Below are positions 43,999 to 53,389 of a stretch of DNA of 64,000 nucleotides, in pieces. The translations under genes and the position numbers were made by a program. The stretch's first letter is position 1. Each line of letters begins with the position of its first letter. The notes beneath the pieces are model-generated. The model saw only the letters and a program-made list of their open reading frames with translations, had not been told where the DNA came from and did not search any database. The stretch covers positions 28,363-92,362 of the forward strand of contig JAGCCX010000045.1 of NCBI GenBank assembly GCA_017651465.1, given 5' to 3'. Source of the stretch: Bacteroidales bacterium (GTDB lineage Bacteria > Bacteroidota > Bacteroidia > Bacteroidales > UBA932).

Positions 43999-46900
43999 TT
44001 AGAAGTTAATGTTGAATCCCACGCTTACATTCTTGGTGAGCGGGTACACATTACCGTAGGAAGAACTGAGTTCGGGATCCCACAGCTTGAACTTGGAGAA
44101 TGTGAGCAGGTTCACGCCTTGCACGAATACCCTTATGGCCGAAATGTTGAGCGGCTTGAGAACCTTCTTGGGGATGGTATATCCTATTTCGGCGTTCTTC
44201 AGGCGCAGGAAGCTCATATCTTTCTGCCAATAGGTGGACGGTACCTGGTTGTTGGAAGGAACCGCAAGGGCGAAGCGCGGATAGGGGGCGGAGGAGTCGT
44301 GGTTTACCGACCAGCTGTTGAGGGCTACGTCGGCGAATATCTGGCCCTGGACCAGGGCGTTGGACGCTGCGCCTCCGTAGAGGTTGTTGCCGCCTATGAT
44401 ACGGGTGACGTTGGACACGCCGCTGAAGAATACCGATGCGTCGAAGCCCTTGTAGTTGAGGCTGAGGCCGAATCCGTAATTGATTTCGGGCATTGTGGTG
44501 TATCCTATAGCCACGTAGTCCTGTGCGTCGATCTGGCTGTCGCCGTTGATGTCGCGGTACTTGATGTCGCCCGGACGTACGGCTCCGAAAGTCTGTATCG
44601 GCCAGGTGTCTATCTCCTCCTGGCTCTCGAAAAGTCCTTCTGCTATAAGTCCGCGCTGCTGTCCGCTGGCAAAGCCGGCGGTGTTCATATACGGCCACAC
44701 CTGGCTTGGCTTGTCGTCGTATAGGATGCGGTTGCGGCAGAATGTGAAGTTGGCCCGCCCGCTCACCATCAGGCCGCCGGCAAAGCTGTGGTCGGCCTGG
44801 AGCGACATATCGAAGCCCTGGTTAAGCATACGCCCGATATTGACGTACTGCTGCACGTTTACGCCCACTACGCTGGGCAGCGATTCACGCCTGATGAAGA
44901 TGCCGTCGCGGTTGTCGCGGAAGTAATCGAACTGGAACTTGAGGGCGTCGTTGAAGAAATTGACCTCCACGCCGGCGTTACGCTTGGTGATGGTCTCCCA
45001 TTCGATGGCGGGGTTGCCTATCTCGCCGGTGGAAATACCGCTCACGTATCCCGGGGAACGCGATCCCCAGGAGAATCCGTTGGCGCTGGTATTCATAGTG
45101 GTATTGTAGCCGAAGCGGCGGCTTCCGCCTATCTGGTCGCTTCCGACCTTGCCTATCGATACTTTCAACTTGAGCAGCGAGACGGTGTTCTTGATGGGGT
45201 CCCAGAACTTCTCGTTGGAAATGATCCAGCCCAGAGCTCCGGAGGGGAAGAAACCGAAACGGTGGCCGGGCGAGAAGTTCTCGCTACCGTTGTAGCCGAA
45301 GTTGAATTCCGCGAAGTAACGGTCGGCGTAAGAATAGGTGGCGCGCCCCGCGATACCCAGGCTCTTGTAAGGGAAACTGTCCCAGTAGCTTCCGGGCGAG
45401 GTGTTGGCGCGCTCCCTCAGATAGTACATAAACATTCCGCTGACACGGTGGAGGGAATTGAAGGTGCGCTCATACAGGGCGGACGCCTCGAGGTTGAGCA
45501 CCGTCTGTCCTGAGTTTCCGGCAGCGGACAAGGTTATGTATCCCTCCGGGTTGTTCTGCGCCTGGTAGATGAGGTTGCCCTCGGCGTCCCTTCCTTCGGT
45601 GTAGAAGAGACGGGGAATGATGGTGCAGTTGGCGGTGGAGGTGTTGCGCGCATCCCAGGACACCTGGATCTTGGCCTTGAGGCCCTCGGTAATGATTTCC
45701 GAGAAGTCCTGGGTCAGGGCCACCGTGGACTGGGCGTTGTTGGTGTTGCTGGTCCTGTAACCCTGGTTGTTGATCATATTGTAAGGGTTTGAACCCACGC
45801 GCGGATTGGAGAAGGTTCCGTCACTGAAGATGGTGGGGAATCCGATGGGCGTGTTCTGCAGGGTGTAGGAGTAAATGTCGCCCAGACCGCCGCCCGGCTG
45901 GTTCTTCATAGTGAACTGGGTAGAGAGGTCCATTCCCAGGGTGGTGCTCGGCGTAATGTCGATGTCCACGTTGGTGCGGAAGTTGAACCTGCGGAAGTTC
46001 ATCTGCGAGTTGTAGCGGTCGTTGCTGGCCACGTTGAAGATACCGTCTTCGAAATAATAGGAACCTCCGGCGTAATAGCGGACGTGCTTGGTACCGCCGG
46101 TGACGTTCACGTTGATGGTGCTCGTCATAGCCCTGTCCTTGAAGATGGTCTTGATCCAGTCGACGTTGGGGAACAGGTCGGGATCGGCGCCCGAAAGGTA
46201 CATCTGCCTGGCGTAGTCGTCGATCGCAGGGTCGTCGCCGTTCTCGAGGTAAAGGGTGTTGAGATAATCGATGAACTGCCCGGCATCGGCCATCTTGGGC
46301 AGTTGGGTGGGAGCCGTAAAGCCTCCCTGCATCTTTACGTTGACTTTGGGCTTTGATTCGCTACCTCGCCGGGTGGTGATAAGCACGATACCGTTACCGC
46401 CACGCACGCCGTAGAGAGCCGTTGCGGTTGCGTCCTTGAGTATGGAAAACGAAGCAATGTCCTCTACGTCAACCATATCCATAGAACGCTCCACGCCGTC
46501 CACGAGGATGAGGGGAGTCATTGCCTTGTTGTCGCCGAAGGTGTTTACACCCCTGATCCAGAACTCTGCGCTGGCTCCCGGCTCGCCGGTTCGCTGCATT
46601 GCAACTATACCGGCAAGTTTGCCGGCAAGGCCCGTGGACAACTGGCCGATGGGAGCCTGTAGCTGCCCTGCGTCGATGGTGGTGATGGAACCGATGACCG
46701 ACGCTTTCTTCTGGGTACCGTAAGCCACCTTCACCACGCCTTCGAGCTCGTTCGCCTGCGGCACCAATTTGATAATCAGCTCAGTTTGATCGGCTACCGT
46801 GACTTCTTCATCGGCATAGCCGAGGAAAGAAACCAGCAGTACGTCGCCTTTCTTGGCTTTGATGGAAAAGCGGCCGTCGAGATCGGTCATAGCGCCTCCC

Positions 46901-47061
46901 GTTCCGCCTTTGAACTGGACGTATGCCCCGGGGACCCCGAGGTCGGTCTCGTCCAGAACCCTACCGCTTATCTCCCTGGTCTGTGCCGGCAAGGGGATGG
47001 AAAGTCCCAGGCCGGCAAGCGCGAGGAGCGCGGTTATGCTGAGTCGTTTCAAGAATACCAT
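43999..47061 (-). CDS. SusC-like TonB-dependent outer-membrane transporter
   Basis: 1020 residues: signal peptide, a CarboxypepD_reg-like domain (ISGRVLDETDLGVPGAYVQFKG, with GRFSIKAKKGDVLLVSFLGYAD), a TonB box region near VVKVAYGTQKKASVIGS, a plug with LAGKLAGIVAMQRTGEPG, WIRGVNTFGDNKAMTPLILVDGVE and ILKDATATALYGVRGGNGIVLITTRRG, and a large barrel ending NVSVGFNINF. It imports oligosaccharides through the outer membrane with SusD. It sits after the ROK gene (11 bases), with the sugar-metabolism genes upstream rather than downstream, which is unusual for such loci. Confidence 0.95.
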   Translation of the reverse strand: MVFLKRLSITALLALAGLGLSIPLPAQTREISGRVLDETDLGVPGAYVQFKGGTGGAMTDLDGRFSIKAKKGDVLLVSFLGYADEEVTVADQTELIIKLVPQANELEGVVKVAYGTQKKASVIGSITTIDAGQLQAPIGQLSTGLAGKLAGIVAMQRTGEPGASAEFWIRGVNTFGDNKAMTPLILVDGVERSMDMVDVEDIASFSILKDATATALYGVRGGNGIVLITTRRGSESKPKVNVKMQGGFTAPTQLPKMADAGQFIDYLNTLYLENGDDPAIDDYARQMYLSGADPDLFPNVDWIKTIFKDRAMTSTINVNVTGGTKHVRYYAGGSYYFEDGIFNVASNDRYNSQMNFRRFNFRTNVDIDITPSTTLGMDLSTQFTMKNQPGGGLGDIYSYTLQNTPIGFPTIFSDGTFSNPRVGSNPYNMINNQGYRTSNTNNAQSTVALTQDFSEIITEGLKAKIQVSWDARNTSTANCTIIPRLFYTEGRDAEGNLIYQAQNNPEGYITLSAAGNSGQTVLNLEASALYERTFNSLHRVSGMFMYYLRERANTSPGSYWDSFPYKSLGIAGRATYSYADRYFAEFNFGYNGSENFSPGHRFGFFPSGALGWIISNEKFWDPIKNTVSLLKLKVSIGKVGSDQIGGSRRFGYNTTMNTSANGFSWGSRSPGYVSGISTGEIGNPAIEWETITKRNAGVEVNFFNDALKFQFDYFRDNRDGIFIRRESLPSVVGVNVQQYVNIGRMLNQGFDMSLQADHSFAGGLMVSGRANFTFCRNRILYDDKPSQVWPYMNTAGFASGQQRGLIAEGLFESQEEIDTWPIQTFGAVRPGDIKYRDINGDSQIDAQDYVAIGYTTMPEINYGFGLSLNYKGFDASVFFSGVSNVTRIIGGNNLYGGAASNALVQGQIFADVALNSWSVNHDSSAPYPRFALAVPSNNQVPSTYWQKDMSFLRLKNAEIGYTIPKKVLKPLNISAIRVFVQGVNLLTFSKFKLWDPELSSSYGNVYPLTKNVSVGFNINF

Positions 47062-47072
47062 ATAAGGTTTTA

Positions 47073-47879
47073 TTAATTTGTTTCTTTAAATAAGCTGGCC
47101 AGGCCCTCGAAAACGGCGCCTTCGGGCGAGCGCTCTATGAGCAGGGCTCCCAGAGCATCGCGCAGGGGCTTTTCGAAGAGGCTCAGGGATGCTGAAATCT
47201 GCCCGCCGAAAAGAAGGATGTCAATGCCGGTCTCGCGCACTATGGGTGCGAGAGCCTCGGCAAGGCAGGAGCCCAGGAGCTCATAGGTCTTCAATGCCAG
47301 CTCCTCGCCTTGATAGGCCCTCATCGCTATGTCTTTGGCGCTGAGTTCGGCCTCTCCTCCGAGCCGGGCATATGCAGCGGTGATTCCGCGCGCCGACACC
47401 GCATCTTCCAGGATGCCGTCTTTATAGGGCAGGTCCCAGAGCCCGCGGGCAGGGGAGCCGTCGGGCCCGAACTGGACCTTTCCCTTTATGGCTATGGAGA
47501 AGCCCAGGCCGGTGCCCAGCGTGATCAAGGCGGCATTTGCGTCCTTGAGAGCGAGCATTTCTATGCAGCCGAGCAGCGGAGCGTTCACGTCGTGCAGGTA
47601 CTTTACCGGAATACTGTCGGGAATTCCGGCGAGGCTGGCGAAATTCTGCCCGTACACGGCGGCAAACTTGTGGCGCATAAGGAACACGCCCTGGGTGTAG
47701 TCGAACGGCCCTGGAATGGCAACCCCGATTCCGCGGACTCCTTCAAGGGGGCCGACGCTTTGTTGGAGAGCTGCGGCTATCTGCTCCGCGCTCCCCGAGG
47801 AGGGCATAGCGACCTGACGCCCGTCCCGGCACTTGACGAATGTACCTCCGACGTCAAGCAGGATCGTTTTCGAATCCAT
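47073..47879 (-). CDS. ROK-family sugar kinase-like protein
   Basis: 268 residues with an actin-like ATPase fold: phosphate-1 motif LLDVGGTFVK near the N-terminus, GIGVAIPGPFDYTQG and the phosphate-2 region ALITLGTGLGFSIAIKGKV. The cysteine zinc motif (C-x-C-G-x-x-G-C-x-E) common in ROK hexokinases and repressors is missing, and there is no DNA-binding N-terminus, so it is a kinase candidate rather than a repressor. Rather short. Its start overlaps the end of the phosphomannose-isomerase-like gene by 26 bases. It could phosphorylate the sugar released by the locus. Confidence 0.8.
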   Translation of the reverse strand: MDSKTILLDVGGTFVKCRDGRQVAMPSSGSAEQIAAALQQSVGPLEGVRGIGVAIPGPFDYTQGVFLMRHKFAAVYGQNFASLAGIPDSIPVKYLHDVNAPLLGCIEMLALKDANAALITLGTGLGFSIAIKGKVQFGPDGSPARGLWDLPYKDGILEDAVSARGITAAYARLGGEAELSAKDIAMRAYQGEELALKTYELLGSCLAEALAPIVRETGIDILLFGGQISASLSLFEKPLRDALGALLIERSPEGAVFEGLASLFKETN

Positions 47880-49725
47880 CTCTCAAACAGGTTTTGTGTA
47901 CTCTGATGGGCTCTTTGCCCAGATTCTCTATAACATATTTACCCATCGATGCAGGGACGCAGGCGATCTCCATAAAGTCGAGATCGAAGTAGCGCTCGGG
48001 ATGCTCGACGCTCCTTATGCGTACGTGCTCTCCGTCAACGAGGGTAAGCACGTGGAACTTCTGGCCGCAGGTATCCTGCTGGCACTGCTTTTCGAACTCG
48101 AGGCGGCGCAGCGAAATGTACATCTGGGGATTCTCTCCGAGGATATATTCCTGCCAGCCCTCTCCCTCGCAGTCGAGACGGGGCTTCTGCACTATGTAAT
48201 CTTTGCTCGCAGGGTCGTGGATGACGGAGGTACGGCGCTCCTGGTTGACGTTTATCTCGCCCAGGCGGGTGTGGATGGGCCTTTGCTTGCCGTCAAAGTC
48301 AAGACGCAGGTAGTCGTACATCTTGTAGGTGTAGGAGCCGATTGTGAGCGATCCGATTTCGAGTATGACCTGATTGCGTCCCGAGGAGTGGATGGTTCCG
48401 GCGGGGAGCATTACCTGCAGGCCCGGCCGTGACTCCTCGTAGCTGACATATTTCATATAGTCGCAGGGCCTGTGCTCAGTGTCGGCCGCCTCGATCTCCT
48501 TGAAGAAGGCGGGAATGTCGGCGTCGTCGCGGAAGCCTATGAAGGTCTTGGCCTCGTGGCCGGTGACAACCACGTAGTAGCTTTCGTCCTGACGCCCGAA
48601 CTCGTTGTAATTCTGTACGTTGTACTCTCCGCCGGAGTGGCACTGGATGCTCATGTTGCCGGTAGAGTGGTAGCTGTCGTCCCAGTTGAAACGTATGGGG
48701 AAGTAGCCCTTGTACTTGTTTACGCACTTCTGCCCCATAAGGCTCACGCCCTCTTTGTGGACGAACGAGCAGTAGTTGATGTCCAGCAGTTCTTCTCCGG
48801 CTTTGACCAGTACGCTCACTTCCATAGGAATGAAGTCGAACACCCAGGCGGCGTTGCGCATTTTTTCGGGCAGGTGGCGCTTTTCTTTCATATAAGTGCC
48901 ACCCCATACGCCCTCGAGGTAGCAAGGCTTGGCCCTGAAGGGGTATTTTACAAGTTGGGCGCATATATCGGAGAAGGCGCTGAAGGGCATCATCTGCAGG
49001 TTGGCGCGGTCGTTGTCGAGGAAGTACCAGTCCAGGGCGTCCTGGGCGAACAGCTCCTTGCGCAGCTGCACTGCATTCTCGAAGTCGCAGTAGTAGCAGC
49101 GGCGTATGGTGCGGTTGATAATGCCCGTGTACTTCTTGCCCAGGTTGGCGTATTCTCCCGCGCGTATGCGCAGCATACTGCACATAGGAGTAACGTCAAA
49201 ATAGCACTTGACATCGTACAGGTCCCTGAAATCTCCTGCAAGCGAGCCATATCCGTACACGGCTACGATCTTGCCGGGAGCCTTGCGGGCGGGGAGTTCC
49301 TTTTTGAATACTTCGGCCTTGGCCTGGTCGGTAAGGCCGAAATAACCGCCGTGGTACACCTTGCCGTAAAGGAGGGTGGGGTCAACCTTGGTGTCCCAGA
49401 TCAGCAGGGGGTCGATGATGGCGTCGATCTGCTCGCCGCTCTTGAGGGTGGAGGCGTCGAAGTCAACGGCTTCGAGCTTGAATCCTGCCAGTTCGCACTC
49501 GCGCGCGATAAGGCTTATAAATAGGTCCCATTTGGCTGTGGTGTAGCCGTCGAAAGCCACTATTACGCCTTCCTTCCTTACGGCCTCGGCAATGGCGGCG
49601 ACGAACTTCTTGGCCACATTGGGCGTGCCGTCGGCGACGATGGACTGGACAGTATTGCTTGATAATTCCGGCCTGTTCACGGGTTTGGGGTCGTGATAGG
49701 GGAAGGGGTTGTACATAAAACTCAT
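47854..49725 (-). CDS. Class I mannose-6-phosphate-isomerase-like protein with an extra N-terminal domain
   Basis: 623 residues. The C-terminal two thirds look like the cupin core of Bacteroidetes class I phosphomannose isomerases: GVWGGTYMKEKRHLP, then SIQCHSGGEYNVQNYNEFGRQDESYYV (Gln and His of the Q-x-H metal site), and VMLPAGTIHSSGRNQVILEIGS with a further likely His ligand. The first 230 residues are unlike standard ManA and carry a uridine-kinase-like flavour (VRKEGVIVAFDGYTTAKWDLFISLI), though a true P-loop is not seen. Probably a sugar or sugar-phosphate isomerase of the locus. It follows the FucI-like gene by 6 bases. Confidence 0.7.
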   Translation of the reverse strand: MSFMYNPFPYHDPKPVNRPELSSNTVQSIVADGTPNVAKKFVAAIAEAVRKEGVIVAFDGYTTAKWDLFISLIARECELAGFKLEAVDFDASTLKSGEQIDAIIDPLLIWDTKVDPTLLYGKVYHGGYFGLTDQAKAEVFKKELPARKAPGKIVAVYGYGSLAGDFRDLYDVKCYFDVTPMCSMLRIRAGEYANLGKKYTGIINRTIRRCYYCDFENAVQLRKELFAQDALDWYFLDNDRANLQMMPFSAFSDICAQLVKYPFRAKPCYLEGVWGGTYMKEKRHLPEKMRNAAWVFDFIPMEVSVLVKAGEELLDINYCSFVHKEGVSLMGQKCVNKYKGYFPIRFNWDDSYHSTGNMSIQCHSGGEYNVQNYNEFGRQDESYYVVVTGHEAKTFIGFRDDADIPAFFKEIEAADTEHRPCDYMKYVSYEESRPGLQVMLPAGTIHSSGRNQVILEIGSLTIGSYTYKMYDYLRLDFDGKQRPIHTRLGEINVNQERRTSVIHDPASKDYIVQKPRLDCEGEGWQEYILGENPQMYISLRRLEFEKQCQQDTCGQKFHVLTLVDGEHVRIRSVEHPERYFDLDFMEIACVPASMGKYVIENLGKEPIRVHKTCLRDGFENDPA

Positions 49726-49731
49726 AGCTGC

Positions 49732-51195
49732 TTATCTGATATCGTAAAACTCAAATCCCATAATTTCTGCAAAAGCCTCGAGCTGCGGCCTCCAGTCTCC
49801 GTCCACCACGGCGAAATGCTGGGTGGTGCCTATGTTGAGAACCCTTTCGAAGAGCTCCTTGACGGGCACTACCGGCTTGAAGATGGTGTGGGTGTATGTG
49901 GCGAGCAGGTGCTTGATCTTGCTCTGCGGAGTGTCTTTGGCGTCGAGGCTCTCGGCCATAAAGGTCACTAGTTTGTAGCGCCCGTCCTCCTCGTAGAGGC
50001 CGGCGACGGTTTACATACCGGGGCTGATACGGTACCAGGCGAACGGGGCTCCGGCGTACTTCCAGCTGGTTTTGGCAAAGCGTACGTCTCTGGAAATGAT
50101 GACGTTGTCCTGCCACTCCGGGTCGTTGTGGTCGTTGGGACCGGCGTGTCCTCCGGCGAAGGTGCCGAAATCGTCTTCGATATGGAAAGGTTCGATGAAG
50201 TTCACGTTTTTGCCGCTGATGAGCTTGAGCACATAGGTGGCGAGGCCGGCGCCTATGTCGGCTTCGGGCACCAGCACGCTCACATTGTCGTTGAACCACT
50301 GGGGATAGAAGCCTGCGCGGCACCCGGCGGTGCGGAAGGTGGCCTGGTCGATGTCGTTATAGACATAGCAGTCGATGTCGTTCTTCTCCGCCATTTTTTG
50401 TATAGCGAGGGTGGCCTTTACGCATCCGATGAACTTGTCGTACTCCACATCGGGCATCATCTTGTAGCTGGCGGTAAGCTTGGCGGCGTACGCGTTGACT
50501 TCCTCGTCGGAGAGGGCTTCGATCTCGGCGCCGTAGTCGCTGTAAGGCAGGTAATGGATCTCCGGGCCAATTTTGGTAAAGAGGTCGTAGTTGTCGATAT
50601 ACGTGCTCCACATCGCCTCGTTCATATTGGCCATCAGGCCCAGGTTGGAGTTGCGCAGTATGCTGCGCACCCTGGCTGCAGATGCGAAGACCTTGAGCTT
50701 TTCGGTAATCTGCCCGCGGGTTCCCATAACCGTGCGGACCCCCTTCCTGGGGACGCGTTTGATGCTTCCCGACGCCTCCAGCGAGCCTACAAGCGTACCG
50801 GCGCACAGATAATCCACGAAGTCGTCCTCGTCCAGCGAGGTCTCGAAACTCATACGGGGTTTGGCTACGTTGGCAAAGAATATCGGGACGTCGGGGCAGT
50901 CGCGCAGGAACCTTATCCAGGCAAAATCCTCGCTCCACGACAGGAATTCGGCATAGATGAAATCGACTTTGGCATTGTAGAAGAGATCCATCGCCTTCAT
51001 AGCGTCTTCTCTTTCGTAAACAATGCCGGGGTCAACCAGTTCGAGGAATTCCATCGAGGCTTTGATGTCTTCAGTCGCTTTTAGTTTGCGCTCGTGATAA
51101 GTGCCGCGTTTGGGACCGTTGAGGTTCTTGAAACGGGGAGACGCGAGCAGGAGCAGTCCCGCCCGCGGTTTGCGGAGTTTTTGATTGGCTTGCAT
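49732..51195 (-). pseudogene. L-fucose/L-arabinose isomerase-like gene interrupted by an in-frame stop
   Basis: The reading frame from 51195 codes for 394 residues, then meets TAA at 50011-50013. The same frame continues without a break for another 92 codons to a stop at 49732. The full length, about 487 residues, is right for the FucI/AraA family, and the part after the stop (TVAGLYEEDGRYKLVTF, then ATYTHTIFKPVVPV and TTQHFAVVDGDW) looks like the family's C-terminal domain. The N-terminal section includes GTRGQITEKLKVFASAA and GLMANMNEAMW. The break could be a real nonsense mutation, a population variant, a base-calling error or two interacting chains. Overlaps the MFS gene by 1 base. Sugar unknown. 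Confidence 0.75.
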
Positions 51196-52445
51196 TATAT
51201 AGAATGAATTTTATTGTAGTCTTTTTCGTAGTGCTTGCGGCTCACCCAGAGGCACGCGAGGCCGCAAAGCAGCCAAATCGCCCCCAGGATGGGGAAGGTG
51301 GCGTTGAGGCTGCCGGTGGCTTCTTTGATGAGGGCCAGGATGTAGGGCGCGGTTGCGCCCACTGCAAAACCGGTCATTATCATAGCGCTCGAGCAAGAAG
51401 CGTGAAGATGATCGGGGGTGACATCGTACAGGGCGGCGTAGATGTTGGAGTCGAAGAAGGCCCTGAAGAAGCCCCATCCGGCAAAGCAGAGGTAGAGCAG
51501 CCAGATGTTCCCCACGGTGCCCATAAACGGCAGGAAGAGGGCGCCGAGTATGAGGCCTGCGCCCTGGATGATCATACGCTTGCGGGGGCTCCTGGCGGCG
51601 AGCTTGTCGGACAGGGTGCCGGAGAGCAATACTCCCACGAATGCGGCGACGTAGGTCCACAGCATAGAGTGAAGGCCCGCCTGGGCGCCGGTCTGGCCGA
51701 AGTTCTCCTGCAGGAAGGTGGGAACCCAGGTCATATAACCCGTGATTACGAAGATGAAACCGCAGAATCCTATGGTGACCATAAGGGCGGTAGGGGTGGT
51801 GAAGACCGTCTTGAATCCGTCCCAGATGGAGACTTTACGGCTTGTGGCAGCTTGCTGTGCCGGGGGCAGCTCCCGCGGGGCGTCCTTGAGCCGGAGGGCC
51901 ATAACCAGGGCCCAGATAACTCCGGCGCCGCCGAAAATGTAGAAGGCGTATTGCCAGCCAAGATGGTCTCCGATGTAACCGGCGAGCCAGCCTGCCAGGA
52001 TGACTCCCACGTAGTAGGATGTCTGGTGGATTGACATAGCCCGGGCGCGGGTGTCGGTATGATACTGGCCGAGCAGGGAATAGTTGGCCGGCCCGAAGAA
52101 AGCCTCCCCGCCTCCGGTGGCTACCGAGCGGGTGAGGATGAGCAGGAACACACCGTTGGCAAGCCCGGTGAACATAGTGGCGACACTCCAGAACAGTATG
52201 CTGAGGGTGCAGACCCATTTGCGGCTGAAACGATCTCCCACCCAGCCGCCGATGGGAACCATTATTGCGTAGAAAAGATTGAAGAAAACAGCGATGAGGC
52301 TGACGGAAGTGTCGGTCAGCGACAGGCTGTCTCGGATAAGCGGAAGGACTGAATTGAAAACCTGGCGGTCTCCTTGGTTAAGCAGGTAAGCGACCCACAA
52401 AAGGGCAAGGACTTCCCATTTATACCATTTACTAGATGCTTTCAT
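51195..52445 (-). CDS. MFS transporter (anion:cation symporter / hexuronate-type)
   Basis: 416 residues with about twelve membrane helices. After the first helix, LLNQGDRQVFNSVLPLI resembles the N-terminal signature of sugar-acid and related MFS carriers, and GGWVGDRFSRKWV is the MFS loop 2-3 motif. It is the first gene of the long operon and probably imports the mono- or disaccharide released in the periplasm. The frame extends 9 codons upstream to 52472, but that Met would lie inside the predicted -7 box, so MKASSKWYKW is chosen. Confidence 0.82.
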   Translation of the reverse strand: MKASSKWYKWEVLALLWVAYLLNQGDRQVFNSVLPLIRDSLSLTDTSVSLIAVFFNLFYAIMVPIGGWVGDRFSRKWVCTLSILFWSVATMFTGLANGVFLLILTRSVATGGGEAFFGPANYSLLGQYHTDTRARAMSIHQTSYYVGVILAGWLAGYIGDHLGWQYAFYIFGGAGVIWALVMALRLKDAPRELPPAQQAATSRKVSIWDGFKTVFTTPTALMVTIGFCGFIFVITGYMTWVPTFLQENFGQTGAQAGLHSMLWTYVAAFVGVLLSGTLSDKLAARSPRKRMIIQGAGLILGALFLPFMGTVGNIWLLYLCFAGWGFFRAFFDSNIYAALYDVTPDHLHASCSSAMIMTGFAVGATAPYILALIKEATGSLNATFPILGAIWLLCGLACLWVSRKHYEKDYNKIHSI

Positions 52446-52469
52446 TTTTATCTGTGGTGTACTGTGGTA

Positions 52470-52500
52470 CAAATTTATGACAAAAAATTGGATTCCACAA
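52470..52500 (-). promoter_or_regulatory. Promoter of the 23-kb sugar-utilisation operon
   Basis: On the minus strand: TTG at 52498-52500 and TAAATTTG at 52470-52477 with a 20-base spacer, matching the Bacteroidetes -33/-7 pattern. The leader to the ATG at 52445 would be about 18 bases. Confidence 0.65.
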
Positions 52501-52519
52501 TAATAATTTATTATTTTTG
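52488..52519 (+). promoter_or_regulatory. Promoter of the mutarotase-like and GH127 genes
   Basis: On the plus strand: TTG at 52488-52490 and TATTTTTG at 52512-52519 with a 21-base spacer. The ATG at 52538 follows 18 bases later. Its -33 element lies inside the spacer of the opposing promoter, so the two overlap and may be co-regulated. Confidence 0.65.
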
Positions 52520-52537
52520 CAGCACTAACTGCACTTT

Positions 52538-53389
52538 ATGAAAAGTATCCGAAAAGCTGGGCTGGTTTTAACTCTCCACGAACCTCTGGACGGGTTCTAC
52601 AAGGGTACCCGCTTCGACAGGGGAGGGGTGTTCGACTCCCTGGAATTCAATGGTTTGCAAATGTGCGGACGCTGGTTCGTCAGCTATGACCCCCTCGCGC
52701 ACGACGCGGTGTGCGGCCCTGCCGAGGAGTTCTCCCCGATAGGCTATGACAAGGCCCTCCCGGGCGGTATTTTCATCAAGCCCGGCGTGGGGCTGCTCCG
52801 GCGGGAGGACTCTTCCCCTTACGACCGCTTCCATCTTTACGAGATAGCCGATCCCGGGAGCTGGAATCTGCTGCAAGGCGATGACTATGTGCTTTTTGAG
52901 CACGTCCTGGACGGAGTCTATACCTACCGCAAGCAGATATCGCTGCTGAGCGGGGACAGTTTTCAGATTTCACATTTTATGCAAGCCGCAGGCGAGCCTT
53001 TGTGCGGCGAGGTTTACAATCATAATTTCTGGACCTTCGGCCGTATGCAAACGGGCCCTTCCCGCAAGCTTGACTTTCCCTTCACTCCCGACGGTCACTG
53101 GCGCTCGGCGTATGACAGCGTGGCCCTGTCGGAGAACGGGATACGTTTCAGCCGTCCTTTAAGCGAAGGAGAATCGGTTTATATGGGGGATATCCACAGC
53201 AAGGGACAAGAGGGTATGCCTTACCGGATAAGCCTTAGTGAAGGGCCTCTGAGGGTGGATATCCGGGGAGACGTGCCGGTTGTGCGCACTGTTTTCTGGG
53301 CCAATCACCGCGTTGCGTGCCCCGAGCCCTACAATGAGTTCCGTACCCCTTGCCGCTGGACTATAACTTACAAGATTTATGAGAAATAG
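52538..53389 (+). CDS. Galactose-mutarotase-like protein
   Basis: 283 residues, no signal peptide. The YKGTRFDRGGVFDSLEFNGLQMCG and SYDPLAHDAVCGPAEEFSPIGYDKA segments, with conserved His and Glu, resemble a Bacteroidetes group of aldose-1-epimerase-fold proteins; a later VYNHNFWTFG and a beta-rich end fit the supersandwich. A role in sugar anomer interconversion is inferred from the fold only. Its 3' end overlaps the GH127 gene by 11 bases, so the two are co-expressed, and both face the large operon from a shared promoter region. Confidence 0.65.
   Translation: MKSIRKAGLVLTLHEPLDGFYKGTRFDRGGVFDSLEFNGLQMCGRWFVSYDPLAHDAVCGPAEEFSPIGYDKALPGGIFIKPGVGLLRREDSSPYDRFHLYEIADPGSWNLLQGDDYVLFEHVLDGVYTYRKQISLLSGDSFQISHFMQAAGEPLCGEVYNHNFWTFGRMQTGPSRKLDFPFTPDGHWRSAYDSVALSENGIRFSRPLSEGESVYMGDIHSKGQEGMPYRISLSEGPLRVDIRGDVPVVRTVFWANHRVACPEPYNEFRTPCRWTITYKIYEK

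Noticed and set aside
50011-50013. Programmed recoding of the in-frame stop in the isomerase gene
   Set aside because: The codon is TAA, not TGA or TAG, and no downstream recoding structure is evident; mutation or base error is simpler.
52446-52472. Upstream start of the MFS gene at 52472 and other longer starts (murE 1610, rsmH 4810, nadK 17445, skp 21676)
   Set aside because: The extensions overlap promoters or neighbouring genes and add no family-conserved residues.
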